Of a DNA stretch of 50,457 nucleotides, positions 32,107-50,457 are shown in pieces (positions within the stretch are counted from its first letter, which is position 1; the number at the start of each line of letters is the position of its first letter). Both the position numbers and the translations under genes were made by a program. The notes beneath the pieces are model-generated. The model was not told where the DNA came from, searched no databases, and saw only the letters and a list, made by a program, of their open reading frames with translations. The DNA is from CAZJHX01 sp964545715 (GTDB lineage: Bacteria > Myxococcota_A > UBA9042 > GCA-2863065): positions 1 to 50,457 of the forward strand of contig CAZJHX010000076.1 in the NCBI GenBank assembly GCA_964545715.1, given 5' to 3'.

Positions 32107-33176
32107 TTTCGCCGCTCGACGCGCCCGTTCTTCACCTGCCAGCAGCTCATGTCGTAGGACTCGACGTTCTCGTAGGTGCCGTCGCGGCCGGTATCGGCGC
32201 GCACGCCGATGATCAGGCCGTCATCGCCGCGCATGTACTCCACGCGCACCTTGAGTGGCGCGCCGTCCTTGCCGTGCCCCGGGTAGTCGTTCTCGAGCGA
32301 GACCAGGTGACCGGCGGTGTCGTAGGTGTAACGGCGCTTGTATTGAAGCTCGCCGCCGGCCGACACGGCGGTTCGCGAGAGCGTGCGGCCTGCGCTGTTG
32401 CACGTGGTGATCGAGCGACCGACGACCTCCTTTTCCGACGCGCCGAAGATCGTGGTACCGCTGATGTGGCAGTCACCGGCCTTGTCCCAGTCGAAGCGCT
32501 CGTACCGCTGTTGCTTGCGCGTCTCGGGGTCCAGCCCGCGCAGCCCGACGATGCGGTAGCGCTCGGTGTACACAACCTCTTCCAGTGACAAAGGCTTGGC
32601 CCGGTCGGCCACCCGGGTCTCGATGGTCTGGGTCAGGGGCTTGTCGGTCCACGCGGAGCGGTGCGTCATCACGCTGCCGTCGTTGCTTCGGCGCGAGGTC
32701 AGCTTCTCGCGCAGCAGGTGGTCGTACTCGTATGTGATCACCGCCGACGTCTCAACGGTGGACCGGCTGGCGCACGGGCCCGGCCACTCGCAGGTGCCGT
32801 ACATGCACTGCGAGCCGGGGATGCAGTCGCCGGTGGTCATGCAGACCGCCCCGAGCGGACGCGGGGGCGCGATCAGCCGGCACGGGCGCTTCTTGCAGAC
32901 GGCTCGGTAGGCGGCGGTGTCCTTGGGGATCTCCATCAGCGCCGGCTTCAGCTCGGCGCCCAGGCGACGCTTGGCGACGGCGCCACACACGGCGGCGAAT
33001 TCGGCGGGGCGGGTCAGCAGCTTGTACCCGTCGATGCTGATTAGGGGCTTGCTGGGCTTGTTCAGCCCCTCCCCGCGGGTCGCGCAGAGCCACTCAACAC
33101 TTTCGAAGTCCGCGGTTCGGCCCTCGGAGGCCGTGAGCAGGGCGATGATGATGAGCGCGATTCGTGGAGAGTGCAT
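32103..33176 (-). CDS. Secreted hypothetical protein with Cys-rich and YD-like segments
   Basis: 357 aa. A signal peptide (ALIIIALLTASEG) precedes a domain of about 100 residues with three cysteine pairs. A short Cys-rich insert, VCMTTGDCIPGSQCMYGTCEW (about 110-130), resembles the EB/Dickkopf-like inserts of surface proteins. From about 140 the protein is made of repeated antiparallel strands such as VITYEYDHLLREKLTSRRS and YKRRYTYDTAGHLVSLEND, which recall YD (Rhs-type) repeats without the full Rhs core. No enzymatic signature is seen. The ATG at 33176 lies 9 nt from a TATATA box shared with the divergent esterase gene. Its TGA overlaps the HupE/UreJ-like GTG. Confidence 0.7.
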   Translation of the reverse strand: MHSPRIALIIIALLTASEGRTADFESVEWLCATRGEGLNKPSKPLISIDGYKLLTRPAEFAAVCGAVAKRRLGAELKPALMEIPKDTAAYRAVCKKRPCRLIAPPRPLGAVCMTTGDCIPGSQCMYGTCEWPGPCASRSTVETSAVITYEYDHLLREKLTSRRSNDGSVMTHRSAWTDKPLTQTIETRVADRAKPLSLEEVVYTERYRIVGLRGLDPETRKQQRYERFDWDKAGDCHISGTTIFGASEKEVVGRSITTCNSAGRTLSRTAVSAGGELQYKRRYTYDTAGHLVSLENDYPGHGKDGAPLKVRVEYMRGDDGLIIGVRADTGRDGTYENVESYDMSCWQVKNGRVERRK

Positions 33177-33200
33177 CGGTGTGGTTATATACGTCGTGCC
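33177..33200. promoter_or_regulatory. Perfectly symmetric bidirectional promoter, 24 nt
   Basis: The whole gap between the divergent start codons is 24 bases, with palindromic TATATA (33186-33191) exactly in the middle: 9 nt to the minus ATG (33176) and 9 nt to the plus ATG (33201). Each direction can use the same hexamer as its -10 box, with transcription starting at or just before the ATG. -35 contacts would have to lie inside the opposite coding sequence. Confidence 0.6.
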
Positions 33201-35877
33201 ATGATTCGGGCCACCATTATCACACTCTTGTTCGCTGTCCCCGCAAGCGCCCATGAGGTGTTGCCTGCGTCGGACGGCGAATTTTTGACAAGCTGGTACG
33301 TCGCCGGACCGGTTCGGGCAAAGGCCGGTCCGCCCACAAATGGGGCCTGGCAGCCGCTGATCGGCGCCACGCACGAGGTAGACGCGGGCAAGAAGCGGCG
33401 GCCCGGCAAGCGCCAGGCGACGTGGTTTCGGCTGCAGCTGCGCAGCTCCAAGGCACATACGCTGCACTTGAAGCTGGGGTCCGATGGCGCAGCGCAGGTG
33501 CTCCTGAACGGCAAGCCGCTGACTCGCCACGAGCGCGCGCATTACATGCTGTGGGACGACCACATCCACCGCTTTGACCTGGCGCCCGGCACACATGAGC
33601 TGCTCATCAAGACGACCCGCAAGGAGAAACAGAAGAACTCGGGCTGGAAGATCGTCTGCCGCATCCAGGACGCCGCGTCGTCACGCGTGCCGGACGGCCT
33701 GACGTTTCACCTGCCCGGGTTGAGCGAGGTGGACCTCCATCGGGCGCAGGCGGCGACGCTGAAAACCCAGCGGTCGCTGACCAAAACCGGATATCGGCTG
33801 AAGATCGGGGTGCAGGTCTCGGGATCAACCCCGGTGGGCGCGCAGCCGGGTTGGACAGCTACGCTGAAGGGCCGCGCTGAGCCGGTGGCGACGGGTGTTA
33901 TCGGGGCCAAGCCGGTCACGGTGGACCTGAAGCTGCCGCGCGATCAGGAGTATCAGCTCAATGTGGTGTCGGCGGGCCGAAAGTGGGTCGTGCCGTTCAT
34001 CTTCAAGCGGCAGTGGAACAGCGGCCTGCTGCAGGCCCGCGCCGACTTTGTGAAGGCGGACCGCAGCAAGCAGACGGTCGCGACGCTGGACAGCGTGGAG
34101 TACAACCTGCGAAAGCTCGAGGGCTTGGTGCTGGACTCGATCCCGGACCACAAATGGCTGTCGCAGCAGATCCGGTTGGTCGGATCCTGGGCCGCCGCGC
34201 TGGCCGAGGGACGCGACCCGCTGGCCAAGCGGCGCGGTGACTTCTATCGCAGCTATCGCAGCCGGTTTGACGGCAACCTGCAGCCGTTCTCGGTACACGT
34301 GCCCAAGCGATATGACGGGTCCAAGGGCTGGCCGCTGGTCATCGGCATGCACGGCATCGGCAGCGGCACGCACTACACGCTGCGGCGGGTGCTGGGCAAG
34401 GATCGCGACTATGCCCGCGAGCCCAACGGCAAGCCGCTGATCCGGGGAAACATGCCGCGCCTGCCGGACTACGGCGTGCTGACGGCCACGGCGTGGGGCT
34501 ATCACAACAGCGCGTTCTGGTTTTACGGCGAGGACGATGTGATGCGGGTCATCGACGAGATGAAGGCCGCCTACAACGTGGACCCGGACCGCGTGTATTT
34601 GACCGGACTGTCGCTGGGTGGGCTGGGCACATACCACATCGGCCACCACTATCCGGACACGTTCGCCGCGCTGGGCCCGCTGGGCGGCTTCAGCTCCATC
34701 AAGCTGTACCGCCAGATCCGGCGCCACAAAAAGACGCCGTGGGAGAAGGTGCTGATCGAGCAGCGCGACGCCACGACCTACGCGGAGAACGGGCGGCACA
34801 CGCCCATGCGGGTTGTGCATGGCATCCGCGACGCGCCTCGCCACGCCAAAGCCATGACCGAGCGGTACGAGAAGCTGGGATATCGCTATGAGCTGGAGAT
34901 CCCCGATTTGGGCCACGACGTCTGGCAGCACAGCTACGGCGAGGGCGCCCTGGTCAAGTGGATGAAGCGGTTCAAGCGGCCGACCAACCCCGACGAGATC
35001 GTCTTCAAGACACACGCGTACCGCTACACGCGCGCTTATTGGGCCAAGGTCGGCTGGATCGGCGACTACACCAAGCCCGCCCTGCTGCGCCTCAAGATCG
35101 ACAAGAGAGACCGCAGCCGCATCGTGATCCGCCAGGCCGACAACCTGCGCGGGCTCACCTTGGACCTCACGCGGCCCAAGCTGGCCAAGGCGCCGATCAC
35201 CCTGGTCTTCAAGCAGACCAAGACCAAGCTGACGGTCCCCGAAAAGGCCGTGGTCAAGCTGCGCCGCGAGGGCGACGGACCCTGGCGACTGGCCAAGAGC
35301 GCGGACCCGCCCCCGGGCCACAAGCGCCCGGGCATGAGCGGCCCCATCGACGACATCATGTACGAGCCGCACACCTTTGTGGTCGGCACCTCAGACCCGG
35401 CCCAGACCGACGCCAACCGCCGGCTGATCAGCGAAGACCACACCTATCTGCGCCACCGCAACCACGACATCTGGTTCCCCATCGCGGACGACGTCGATGT
35501 GACGGATGCCGAGCTGCGCAGCAAGAACCTGGTGCTGTACGGCAACGCCAGGAGCAACGCCGTGGTCGCCAAAATCCTGGCCACAGGTAAAGTGCCGCTG
35601 CGCTTCGAGGACAACGCGATCGTGGTCGGGGACCGCCGCTTCGAGGGCGAGGACGTGGGCGTCAAGCTCATCTACCCAAACCCGTTCAACCCCGACAACA
35701 TGGTGGTCATCTGCGCCGGCGTCACCTGGCAGGGCACGCTGCTCAGCCGCCACCTACCGCGCCATGTCCCGGACGTAATCGTCTACGACAAGCGCATCAA
35801 CACGCGCTACCACACCCGGATCTTGATCGACCGCCCCGTGCTCTTCGGCGCCTTCTTCAATAGCGACTGGTCGCTAC

Positions 35878-35885
<8 letters not shown>
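33201..35885 (+). CDS. Large secreted serine esterase/peptidase (PHB-depolymerase/prolyl-oligopeptidase type)
   Basis: 894 aa. The signal peptide is MIRATIITLLFAVPASA. Residues about 25-340 are two beta-rich domains, including a jelly-roll-like part (WFRLQLRSSKAHTLHLKLG). The alpha/beta-hydrolase domain (about 355-600) has PLVIGMHGIGSG (oxyanion loop), GLSLGG with nucleophile Ser471, Asp544 in HGIRDAPR and His572 in LGHDVWQHS. The last 280 residues repeat the style of large secreted esterases with a Rossmann-like end domain (DAELRSKNLVLYGNARSNAV). It probably degrades a polymer or large ester outside the cell. The ATG at 33201 starts the signal peptide and lies 9 nt after TATATA. It overlaps the convergent giant gene by 8 nt. 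Confidence 0.82.
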
Positions 35886-43040
<7,155 letters not shown>

Positions 43041-43044
<4 letters not shown>

Positions 43045-46000
43045 GAGAGCCTCCTTAAACGCACGAACGCACCCGCAAGCAGCAACACAATCAAGCCCGC
43101 ACCCCAGGGCAGCGGCCCGGTCGGCGTCGCGGTACGACACCCGCAGCCACCCTCGTTGGGCACAAACTCCGGCACGATCGACTCAGCGACCTCCGGCTCG
43201 GCTTCAGGCGCCAGATCCGCACCACCGATGCTGCCCAAATCCTCGTCCGGCTCGGGGGGCGGCTCAGGCGCAGGTTCCGGATCCCCCAGGCCCTCCTGGT
43301 TGTGATCACCCGGCTGATCCTGCACATCCTGGCCCGGCGGTTCAGGCGGCGGATCCAGCGCGATACGGGCGTAGAAGCGCGCGTCCTGCGGCGCGTCGGC
43401 CAGCGGCTCAGCGCTGGACGCCCACACCCAGGCGTCTTTGATGGCGGCGCTCTCCGGCCCCCCATCGCGCAGCTGCACGCGCGCGAAGATCTCACCCGGT
43501 CCGGCCACATCCGGCACGGTCCACGTCAGCCGGTAGCCCACCTCGGTCGGCTCGGCCTCGAGCTCGCCGTCGCGCTGCCACGCACCAGTGAAGATCTCCG
43601 CGCCGTCCACCACCACGCTCAACGTCACCCGATCCGCGTCGTCCTCGCTGCTGTCGATCACGTCTACCGCCAGCGTCAGCCCCGTGTCGTCCCATGCCGC
43701 GCGCAGCGTCCCGCCCTTGGACGCCCCGGTCGGATGCGGTCCCAGCGGCCGAAAGTCGATGTCCGACGGCTCGGCCAAAACAACCTCGCCGTAGCGCGCC
43801 ACGGCCTCTGCGTCGCTGTGCACCCGGAACAGCGTCTGGGCCAGCGGCAGGCCGTCCGCGCGCAGCCAAACCACGTAATGAGCGGGAGCGTCCGGCGCCG
43901 CGACGACCGCCTGCGCGGCATGCTCATCGAGCGCCTCCAGGGCAATCGCCTCCGCTGCAAACGCGACCAGCTCCGGGTGCGCGATCACCACGTCCGCACT
44001 GACCGGCGCATTGACGTGGTTGCTCAGCGTCCAGCCAAAAGCGACCTCGTCACCCGCGACCACCGCCATCGGCGTCGCGTTGATCGTCCCGGACAGCGGC
44101 AAAACGGCCTCAAACGTGGCCTCCGCAGCCGCCAGCACAGTCTCGCCCGCCAGCAATGTCGCTTTCACCGAGCACAGCCCCGCCTGCTCCGCGCCCGCAG
44201 GCCACAGCGCCGTCGAGGTCACCACCGCGCCCGGGCCCACCGCTGCAACCGTCTGCGACGTCTCATACGCCTGGTCGCCACACGTGAACACAAGCGCCAC
44301 CGACAGCCCGGCCGCCGATGCGCTCGCCCCGCCGTTGACCGTCTTGGCAAACGCGGTCACCGGCGCGCCAACCGCCACAACTCCGGACGCCGGCGCCACC
44401 GACAGCCCCAGCCCACCGGGCGGAAGGGCATCGGGCGTCAGCGCGCTGCAGTCGTTGTCCACGCCGTCGGCCAACACCTCGACCGCCGCCGGATTGACGG
44501 CCGGGTTCGCCGGATCGCAGTCGTCCGGCGCGCAGAAGCCGTCGCCATCGCTGTCGTCCGCCGCCGCGCAGGCCGCCGGCGCGCTCACCGTCACGGCAAA
44601 CGCCTGGACCGCCGCGCCGCCTGACGGATCGATCGCCTGAATCGTAAACAGGCCCACCGTCTCACCCGGCGCGGGAGTCCACTCCAACAGCGGCGTCGGC
44701 GGGTCAAACAGCGGCGTCGGCGGGTCAAACAGCGGCGTCGGCGGGTCAAACTTAGCGCCCGCCGGGCCGTCCAACAGCGCATACGCGACGCCCTCGTCCT
44801 CCGGATCCACAGCCGACGGCGAGTACGCGAGCTTGGCGCCCACAATCGCCGCCGACGGAGGCGTCGACACAAACTCGGGCGGCTTGTTGAGGCAGGCCAC
44901 AGGCTCCAGCGCCGCGCCCTCCACGCTCCAGGCCGGCGGCAGACTGTCGTCCGTCATGCGCCAGCGCACCAGCCACGATCGCTGCGCCGAGTCCTTGACG
45001 GCCGTATCCCCGGACAGGTCGATGTCCTGCCACTGTCCCGGCCCCAGGGCGGCTTCCAGCGTGTAGCTGGCCGTGACCTTGGAGCCGGCCGGCGACGTCT
45101 CCACCAACTCGACCACCGACTGTGCCGCGATGTCCCCTGCCCCGCCGTTGCCCAGACGCACCGAGGCGGTCACCACGGCAGCGCACGCGGTCGCATCGAT
45201 CGACACGCTGTCCAGCACCACACCGGGAGTCAGCGGCGGCGTGGGAAAGCGCCGCAGCACGTCTCCCAGATCGAAATATCGGTCTCCGCCGCCCTGCGTC
45301 TGCACCAGCACCGGCGCGCTGGCCGTGATCTGCACCAGCTTGCCGTCCGGCAGCGTCAGCACCTCAAACGGCTGCAGCACGGTGACCTCGCCGTCCACAT
45401 CGATCGCCGTCGCCTGCGGGCCTGCCAGCACCCCCGTATCGCCGACATCCTGCTCCTGCGTGTGAATGACAAACTCGGTGCCCGCACGACCGGCCTGCTG
45501 GGTGATGTCCTCGCCCATCAACCCGATGGTGTCCGCGCCGGCCTTGGCCATGTCCCCGGCGAGCACGGACACGTCGCCCGTGGCCTGCAGCGACAGCCCG
45601 CGCTGCTCGCCCAGGTTGGGGAAAAACGCAAAGTCCCCGGCCGTGACGCTGCCCGAGAGCAGGGTCTGGCCGTCCGTCAGCGTCACGACAAAGTCGGCGT
45701 CCTCGTACCCAAAGACCGCCAGCGCGCCGCCACCCGGACCGCGCGAGCGCATGCTGAACAGGAAGTCGCGTCCCACATCTCCGACCTGCGCGGCGGCGGC
45801 GGGTAGCGGCGGCACCACCGAGCACCCGGTCACCGACGCCGACTGCACCACCACGTCGCCGGTCGCGCTGAGCCAGTAGCGCCCCCCGGACGTCACAGTC
45901 GCCGGCTCCCACCACTGCCCGGCCAGCAGGTCGACGCTCTCGAGCTCTTCGCCGTCCAGCGCGTCAAGCGTGATCAGCGCGTTCTCAGCCGCCATCACCA

Positions 46001-49000
46001 GCAGCCGGTTGTTGGGCGTCACCGTGCGGGTGTACAGCAGGAAGTCGGTGCCGACGCGCTCGCCGCCCGTCGTCGGGTGAAACTTGTCAGCGCCAAAGTC
46101 CACGTTGAAGATCTCATGGGTCACGTACACGTGCAGCGGCCCGTCCGCCTGCACCAGCAGGTGCTTCGCCGGCGTGTCGCCACCGGCCGCCTCGCCCGCG
46201 CTCAGGGTCCCGCCGTCAAACACGTCACCCGTCACCGGATCCAGCAGCTGCCAGGTCGTGCCGTCGGTGGGCGAGCTGACGAACCACTCCGCGTCGACCG
46301 GCAAAAACGCGACGTAGCTCTCCAGGTCCGGCACATCGACCTGCGCGCTGTGCCGCACGTCCCCGTCGGGATCGATGCGCGCATACACCAGGTTGCCCGC
46401 AAAGGCCGGCTTGTGATCAAACGGCAGCGGCGCGCTGTACACGGTGCCCGGCTGCAGCGAGGGCACCTCCGCCGTCCCGATGGTCAGGTCGTCGGCCCCC
46501 AGACCGGGCGCGCCGTCGTGCTCTTCATAAGCGGTCACAGTCGTCGCCTCCGACGCGGTGTCCCCCACGTTGGCGACCCCCACGACGTCGTCGGCCACCG
46601 ACGTGATGACCAGCTGCGGCCCGGCCGCGCTCTGTGCGACCTTCAGCGTCACGGCCTGCAGCGCCTCATTGCCCGCGGAGTCCTTGGCTTTCACCGTGAT
46701 CGGGACCACCCCGGCGCTGCCCTCCGGCGGCGTCCAGGTGACGGTGCCCTCGCCCATCGCCATCTCATCAGGCGCCACGGTCAGGCTGAACGTGACCGCG
46801 TCGCCGTCCGGATCCAGCGCCTGCGGCGTATAGGTCCACTCCACGCCCTCGACCAGCTTGCGCTGAACAACGCTGGTGATCACGGGCGGATCGTTGGGCA
46901 GCGGCACCGCTGAGACGTCCAGCTCAAACGTCTGCGTGGTTGTGGCCCCGTACTTGTCCAAAATCGCGATGACCACCGGGTACACACCCGGCACCGCCAC
47001 CTGACCCGACAGCCCGTCGTCCGTCAGCGAGATCCCGGGCGGAGTCACCGGCGCCTGCACAAACCACGGATCGCCGTCTGGATCCGTCGCCTCCACCACA
47101 TAGCTCCAGGGCGTCTTGATCGCCGTCTGGGTCGTCGGCACGCTGGTCACCGCCGGCGGCTGATTGCTGTCGGGCGCCGCATCTTCAGGCACCACCTCGC
47201 CCACCACGGGGCTGCTGTTGTCCGCCTCGTCGGCCTCGGCCACGGCGTCCTGAGCGTCGGCGACCAGCGTCAGCACATGGTGTCCCAGTGACCCGCTGGT
47301 GTCCCACGATACCGACACCGGCGCGCTCTCCCCCGGCGCCAGAGCCGGGACGTCCACAGCCTCCACAATCGTGGCCGGACCGTTCTTGCGCACCGTCACG
47401 ATCGCCGTCGACGCCACCGACGGCGCCTGGCCGGTGTTGACCACCTGTCCGCTGAGCACCATCGCCTCGCCGTGCTTAACCGCGGCGGGCTTGGCCAGCG
47501 CGCCCGTCAGGTTGGGAGCGGGCTCGATGGCGCCGACCGGCTCCAGCGCCGCCAGCACGTCGTTCAACGCTACGCAGCCGACGGCGTCCAGCGCCGCGAG
47601 CGCGTCCACGATGCCGTCCACCAGGTCCGCCGCCGCCGCGTTGCTCTGTAGCGCCGCGCCCAGGCTGGTCAGATGGATCTTCACGCTCTCCACGTGCTCG
47701 GGCACGCACTCGTCGGCGTCGCCGGTCGCGCCGATCGCCGCGTAGGTGTTGGCGGCCGCCTTTGCCAGCGCCTCGTCGCCCGCCGCGTCCGCCGCCAGCC
47801 CCAGCAGCACCAGCCCCTGCGTCCCCGGCGCGGTCACTGTCACCCACACCGTCACGTACGGCGCCAGCAGCTCCCGCTCCAATTCGAACGCGGTAGGAGG
47901 CACCTCGATCGACAGCTTGTACGTGCGCGGCAGCTCCTCCGACGCCAACCCGGGCGCCGTCACGCTCAGCAGCGTATCCGCCGTCTCGCCGGGCAACACG
48001 GGACCGTCGGGCACGGCCACCGCGTGCTGCAACCCCGCGCCCCCGGTCACCACGATCTGGGGCAGCGCGGGCTCGTTGCCGCTGCCCAGCATCACGATCG
48101 GCAGCGTCGCAGTCTCGCCGGGCGCCAGGATCAAGTCTGTGGTGGACACCGACATCAGCACCGCCGGATAGCTGCCGACAGTCCAGTCCAGCGTGTGCTC
48201 GCCGGTGCTCGATCCGGTCGCGGACACCGTCACCTTCACCGGCGTCCCGGCCTTTGGCCAGCCGGCGCCGTCCGCCAGCATCAGGGTCAGTCCGATACGC
48301 CGGGTGTCACCCGAGTGCATCGCCACATCGGTCGCGGCAAGCGTCGCGACAAACGCCGGATGGTCGACCTGCGCCGATAGCACGTACGCGCCGTCCGCCG
48401 GTCCGAAGTGCGTCACGTCCACACGCCACGCCGTCGTACGCACGCCGCGCTGCTCCACCGCATGGCGCGGGTCGGGCACGATCGCCACCTCCACGGTCGC
48501 GTCCGCCGGGCCCGCGATCGTCACCGGCACGATCAGCGCCGCATCCAGCCCCTGCCCCACCGCCTGCAGCGCCACGGTGTAGTCCCCGTCCGGCACCCCG
48601 GCGGGCGGCGTGATCGACAGCACGTCCTCGGCCCAGCCGACGGTCCACCCCTGCGGCGCGTTGGCCGTAAACCGATACGTCCCCGGCAGCGACGTGAGCA
48701 GCTTCACAGCGCTCTCAAATCCGCCGTACCCCACATGGGACGGCGGATACGCCGCCAGGCTGCCCACGTCCGCCTTTGAGATGTCCAGCGTGGCGCTGTC
48801 CTCACCGTCGGCGTGCGTCAGCGCGATCGTGCCCAACGCGTTGGCCAAGGTGTCCCACGGCAGGTCGCCCTCGTATCCGGCCAGCCGCGCCCGCCCGCCG
48901 GCCAGGGTCACAGTCACCTGCCCCGCGCCCAGGCTGCCCGCCACGCTGCCACCCAGCGTAAGCGTGTCCGCTGTGATGCTGTGCAGTGCGCCCTCTGCCG

Positions 49001-50369
49001 GCACGCCGTCCACCAACAGCTCCCCCGCGGAGGCCGGCGGCAGGGTCTCGGACATGCCGGTGTTCAGCGCCGCCTCGGCGTCACTCACCGCCATGGAGAA
49101 GCCCACGCTGTCCTGGTCGAACGGCTCGCCCCAGGTCCCCATCAGCGCCAGGCCGCCGTCCAGCGCCCCGCCATACACGTCCACCGCGCCCACGCCACCC
49201 AGGGTGAAGACGTCGCCTACGACCGTCAGCGCGTTGTCCAGGCCCGCCCAGGCCAGCGGCGTCGGTGGGTCAAACCCCAGAGTCCCCGCGTCCGACGCCA
49301 GCGTGCGCAGCGCCATCACCTGCGGCCCGCCACCGCTCCACGCCACGGTCAGCTCGCCGCCCAGCTGCACATGCCCCAGCGTCACAGTCCCGGCCACCGG
49401 CTGCGGGGTCAGCGACGCGACCACCTCCCGCTCCACCACAGCGACGTACCGCTCCCCGAGCGGCGTGGGATCGGGGTCCATCATGCCCTGCGGCTCGCCG
49501 TCCAGCACGGGATCGGCCAGCGCCGACGTGACCATCTCCTGCGTCTTGCGAAACGCCTCGGTAAACGCGCACGCGCCCTTGATGACCTCCAGCGCAAAGT
49601 CGCAGCCCGGACACGAGACGCCAATCTTGCCGGCCCACTTCTTGGCCTTGCCGTACGTCTTGATGTTCTCGGTGCAGTGAAAGCCGTGTTTGGGCTTGCT
49701 GACCAGCTGCTTGACCGAGAACTTGATCGCCTTTTGCGGTACGCCGCCGAAGTTGGTCGCCAGCTTGTTGCAGATCTTGCCGTTGCCGCCGCTGCATGCG
49801 CTCGCTGCGGACAAGGCCGGCACGATCAGGCCGTACAGTCCGCCGGTAAACGCGCTGATCGTCTCGTACAGCGATCCGGCTTCCTTGGGGCACTTGCTGT
49901 CCGGGATCAGCCCGGCTTTGCACCCAAAGCTGAACAGCTTGACCGCGTACCCGACCACCACACCGCCGCTGCCGTCGTCCAGCCGGCCGATCAGCGCGCC
50001 GTCCGCGTCGATCTCGTACCAGGCCGCGCGCACCTTGCCGTCGATCACCACCCCCGACTCGGGCGTGTACACCGACTTGCCGAGCTCCAGCGCCTGCTGG
50101 ATGCGCACCGACGCCTCTATCGGCAGCGAGATGATGTCCGGGTTGGTCAAATCGTTGAGCCCGCTTTGGCCGCTCATGAACGACAGCTCGATGCCCGCAT
50201 CCAGCGCCACATCCATGATCTGGTGGGTCGACACCACATCCCAGTCAGCGACCGTCTCCAGGACCGCGGCCTCCATGTTGGTCGCCGCCAGCCCGTACGC
50301 ACCGCGGAAGGCGCGCCGATCCTGTCGCAGCTGCCCGGGACATCCCACGCTGTCCACGCGCGCCCGCAT
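43041..50369 (-). CDS. Giant MYXO-CTERM surface protein with CARDB and Ig-like domains (5' end missing)
   Basis: At least 2442 aa from the first in-frame Met; the protein starts earlier, outside the window. Recognisable parts are a CARDB domain (about 950-1065), two cadherin/Ig-like domains (about 1068-1245: EATDPDGDPWF, ALDPDGDAVTF), an IgGFc-binding-like beta region (about 1345-1630), a third Ig-like domain with FDPPTPL triplicated (about 1873-1893) and a DSDGDGFCAPDDCD calcium loop (about 1937). A Pro/Glu/Asp stalk then leads to the C-terminal MYXO-CTERM signal: GGCGCRTA, a hydrophobic span and RLRRLS. That signal directs sorting to the outer surface through Cys processing. No signal peptide is present because the start is lost. 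It is translationally coupled to the downstream giant lipoprotein gene. Confidence 0.85.
44689..44751 (-). repeat. Three perfect 21-bp tandem repeats
   Basis: AGCGGCGTCGGCGGGTCAAAC and two identical copies (44689-44709, 44710-44730, 44731-44751) encode FDPPTPL three times on the minus strand. The repeat falls in an Ig-like domain where one copy would complete the usual strand before LEWTP, so two copies look inserted by slippage. Confidence 0.9.
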
Positions 50370-50404
50370 CAGGTCCAGCCCAATGCGGTGAGAGTCCGCC
50401 GGCG

Positions 50405-50408
50405 CCCC
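50405..50408 (-). other. Probable one-base frameshift in a C/G run
   Basis: In the frame of the giant MYXO-CTERM gene a TAA at 50432-50430 stops upstream reading, although residues 50429-50370 still look like protein (APADSHRIGLDL). Adding one base to CCCC (GGGG on the minus strand) at 50405-50408 joins this frame to another open one that reads AVTGHPDKSTFGAHKG up to the window edge. Confidence 0.5.
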
Positions 50409-50457
50409 TTGTGTGCTCCGAACGTGCTCTTATCGGGATGACCGGTGACGGCGCGGA

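Noticed and set aside
48813..50441. 542-residue open frame on the plus strand opposite the MYXO-CTERM gene
   Set aside because: Composition is that of an antisense shadow (Arg/Gln/His-rich), while the minus frame shows CARDB, Ig-like and MYXO-CTERM features.

Overview
The window is dense, GC-rich bacterial DNA carrying 29 protein genes and no rRNA, tRNA, CRISPR array or insertion sequence that I can see. Several features point to a myxobacterial-type lineage (Myxococcota, Bradymonadota or a close relative). These are a C-terminal MYXO-CTERM sorting signal (Gly-Cys-Gly-Cys, one membrane span, Arg-rich tail), calcium/metal-binding Cys repeats of the E-x-C-x-G-x-D-N-D-C-D-G type (MopE-like), very long Cys-rich surface proteins, and eleven predicted lipoproteins with Asp/Pro/Val/Glu-rich linkers. 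A run of ten N (31712-31721) shows that this is a draft assembly.

Layout. 61-969: a GFA-domain/GNAT acetyltransferase fusion, divergent from a Cys-rich lipoprotein and a small IPT-domain lipoprotein (1002-5116). 5117-7312: a large lipoprotein of unknown function, divergent from an SPFH/band-7 protein (7445-8449). 12758-8450 (minus): a three-gene operon with ATGA overlaps encoding a TANGO2/NRDE-family protein, a pentaheme c-type cytochrome lipoprotein and a multicopper oxidase lipoprotein. 12787-15851: an Fpg/Nei-type DNA glycosylase, an SGNH-hydrolase-like protein and a serine esterase. 19517-15835 (minus): a P-loop/dCMP deaminase fusion, a Yip1-family membrane protein, an OmpA-family protein and a small hypothetical protein. 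19555-21171: a small lipoprotein, glyoxalase II and a hypothetical protein. 21178-24816 (minus): a hypothetical protein and a MopE-repeat lipoprotein. 24852-30262: an SDR oxidoreductase and three lipoproteins. 33176-30259 (minus): a secreted hypothetical protein, a HupE/UreJ-like protein and an FkbM methyltransferase. 33201-35885: a large secreted esterase. 50369-35878 (minus): two giant, translationally coupled surface-protein genes; the upstream one runs off the window.

Much of the window builds the cell surface: lipoproteins, repeats, beta-helix and Ig-like modules. Convergent genes abut or overlap by up to 17 nt. Divergent genes are mostly separated by only 24-37 nt, and each such gap holds interleaved or palindromic -10 boxes so close to both start codons that transcripts should be nearly leaderless. 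Two genes instead carry strong ribosome binding sites and match the sigma-54 -24/-12 promoter: exactly for the YPDPDK-repeat lipoprotein, and with one mismatch for the SPFH gene.

The most interesting candidate system is the TANGO2 / pentaheme cytochrome / multicopper oxidase operon. Next are the sigma-54-driven repeat lipoprotein with a structured 3' region, the symmetric bidirectional promoters, and an acidic motif just after the lipoprotein cysteine that resembles a surface-export signal.
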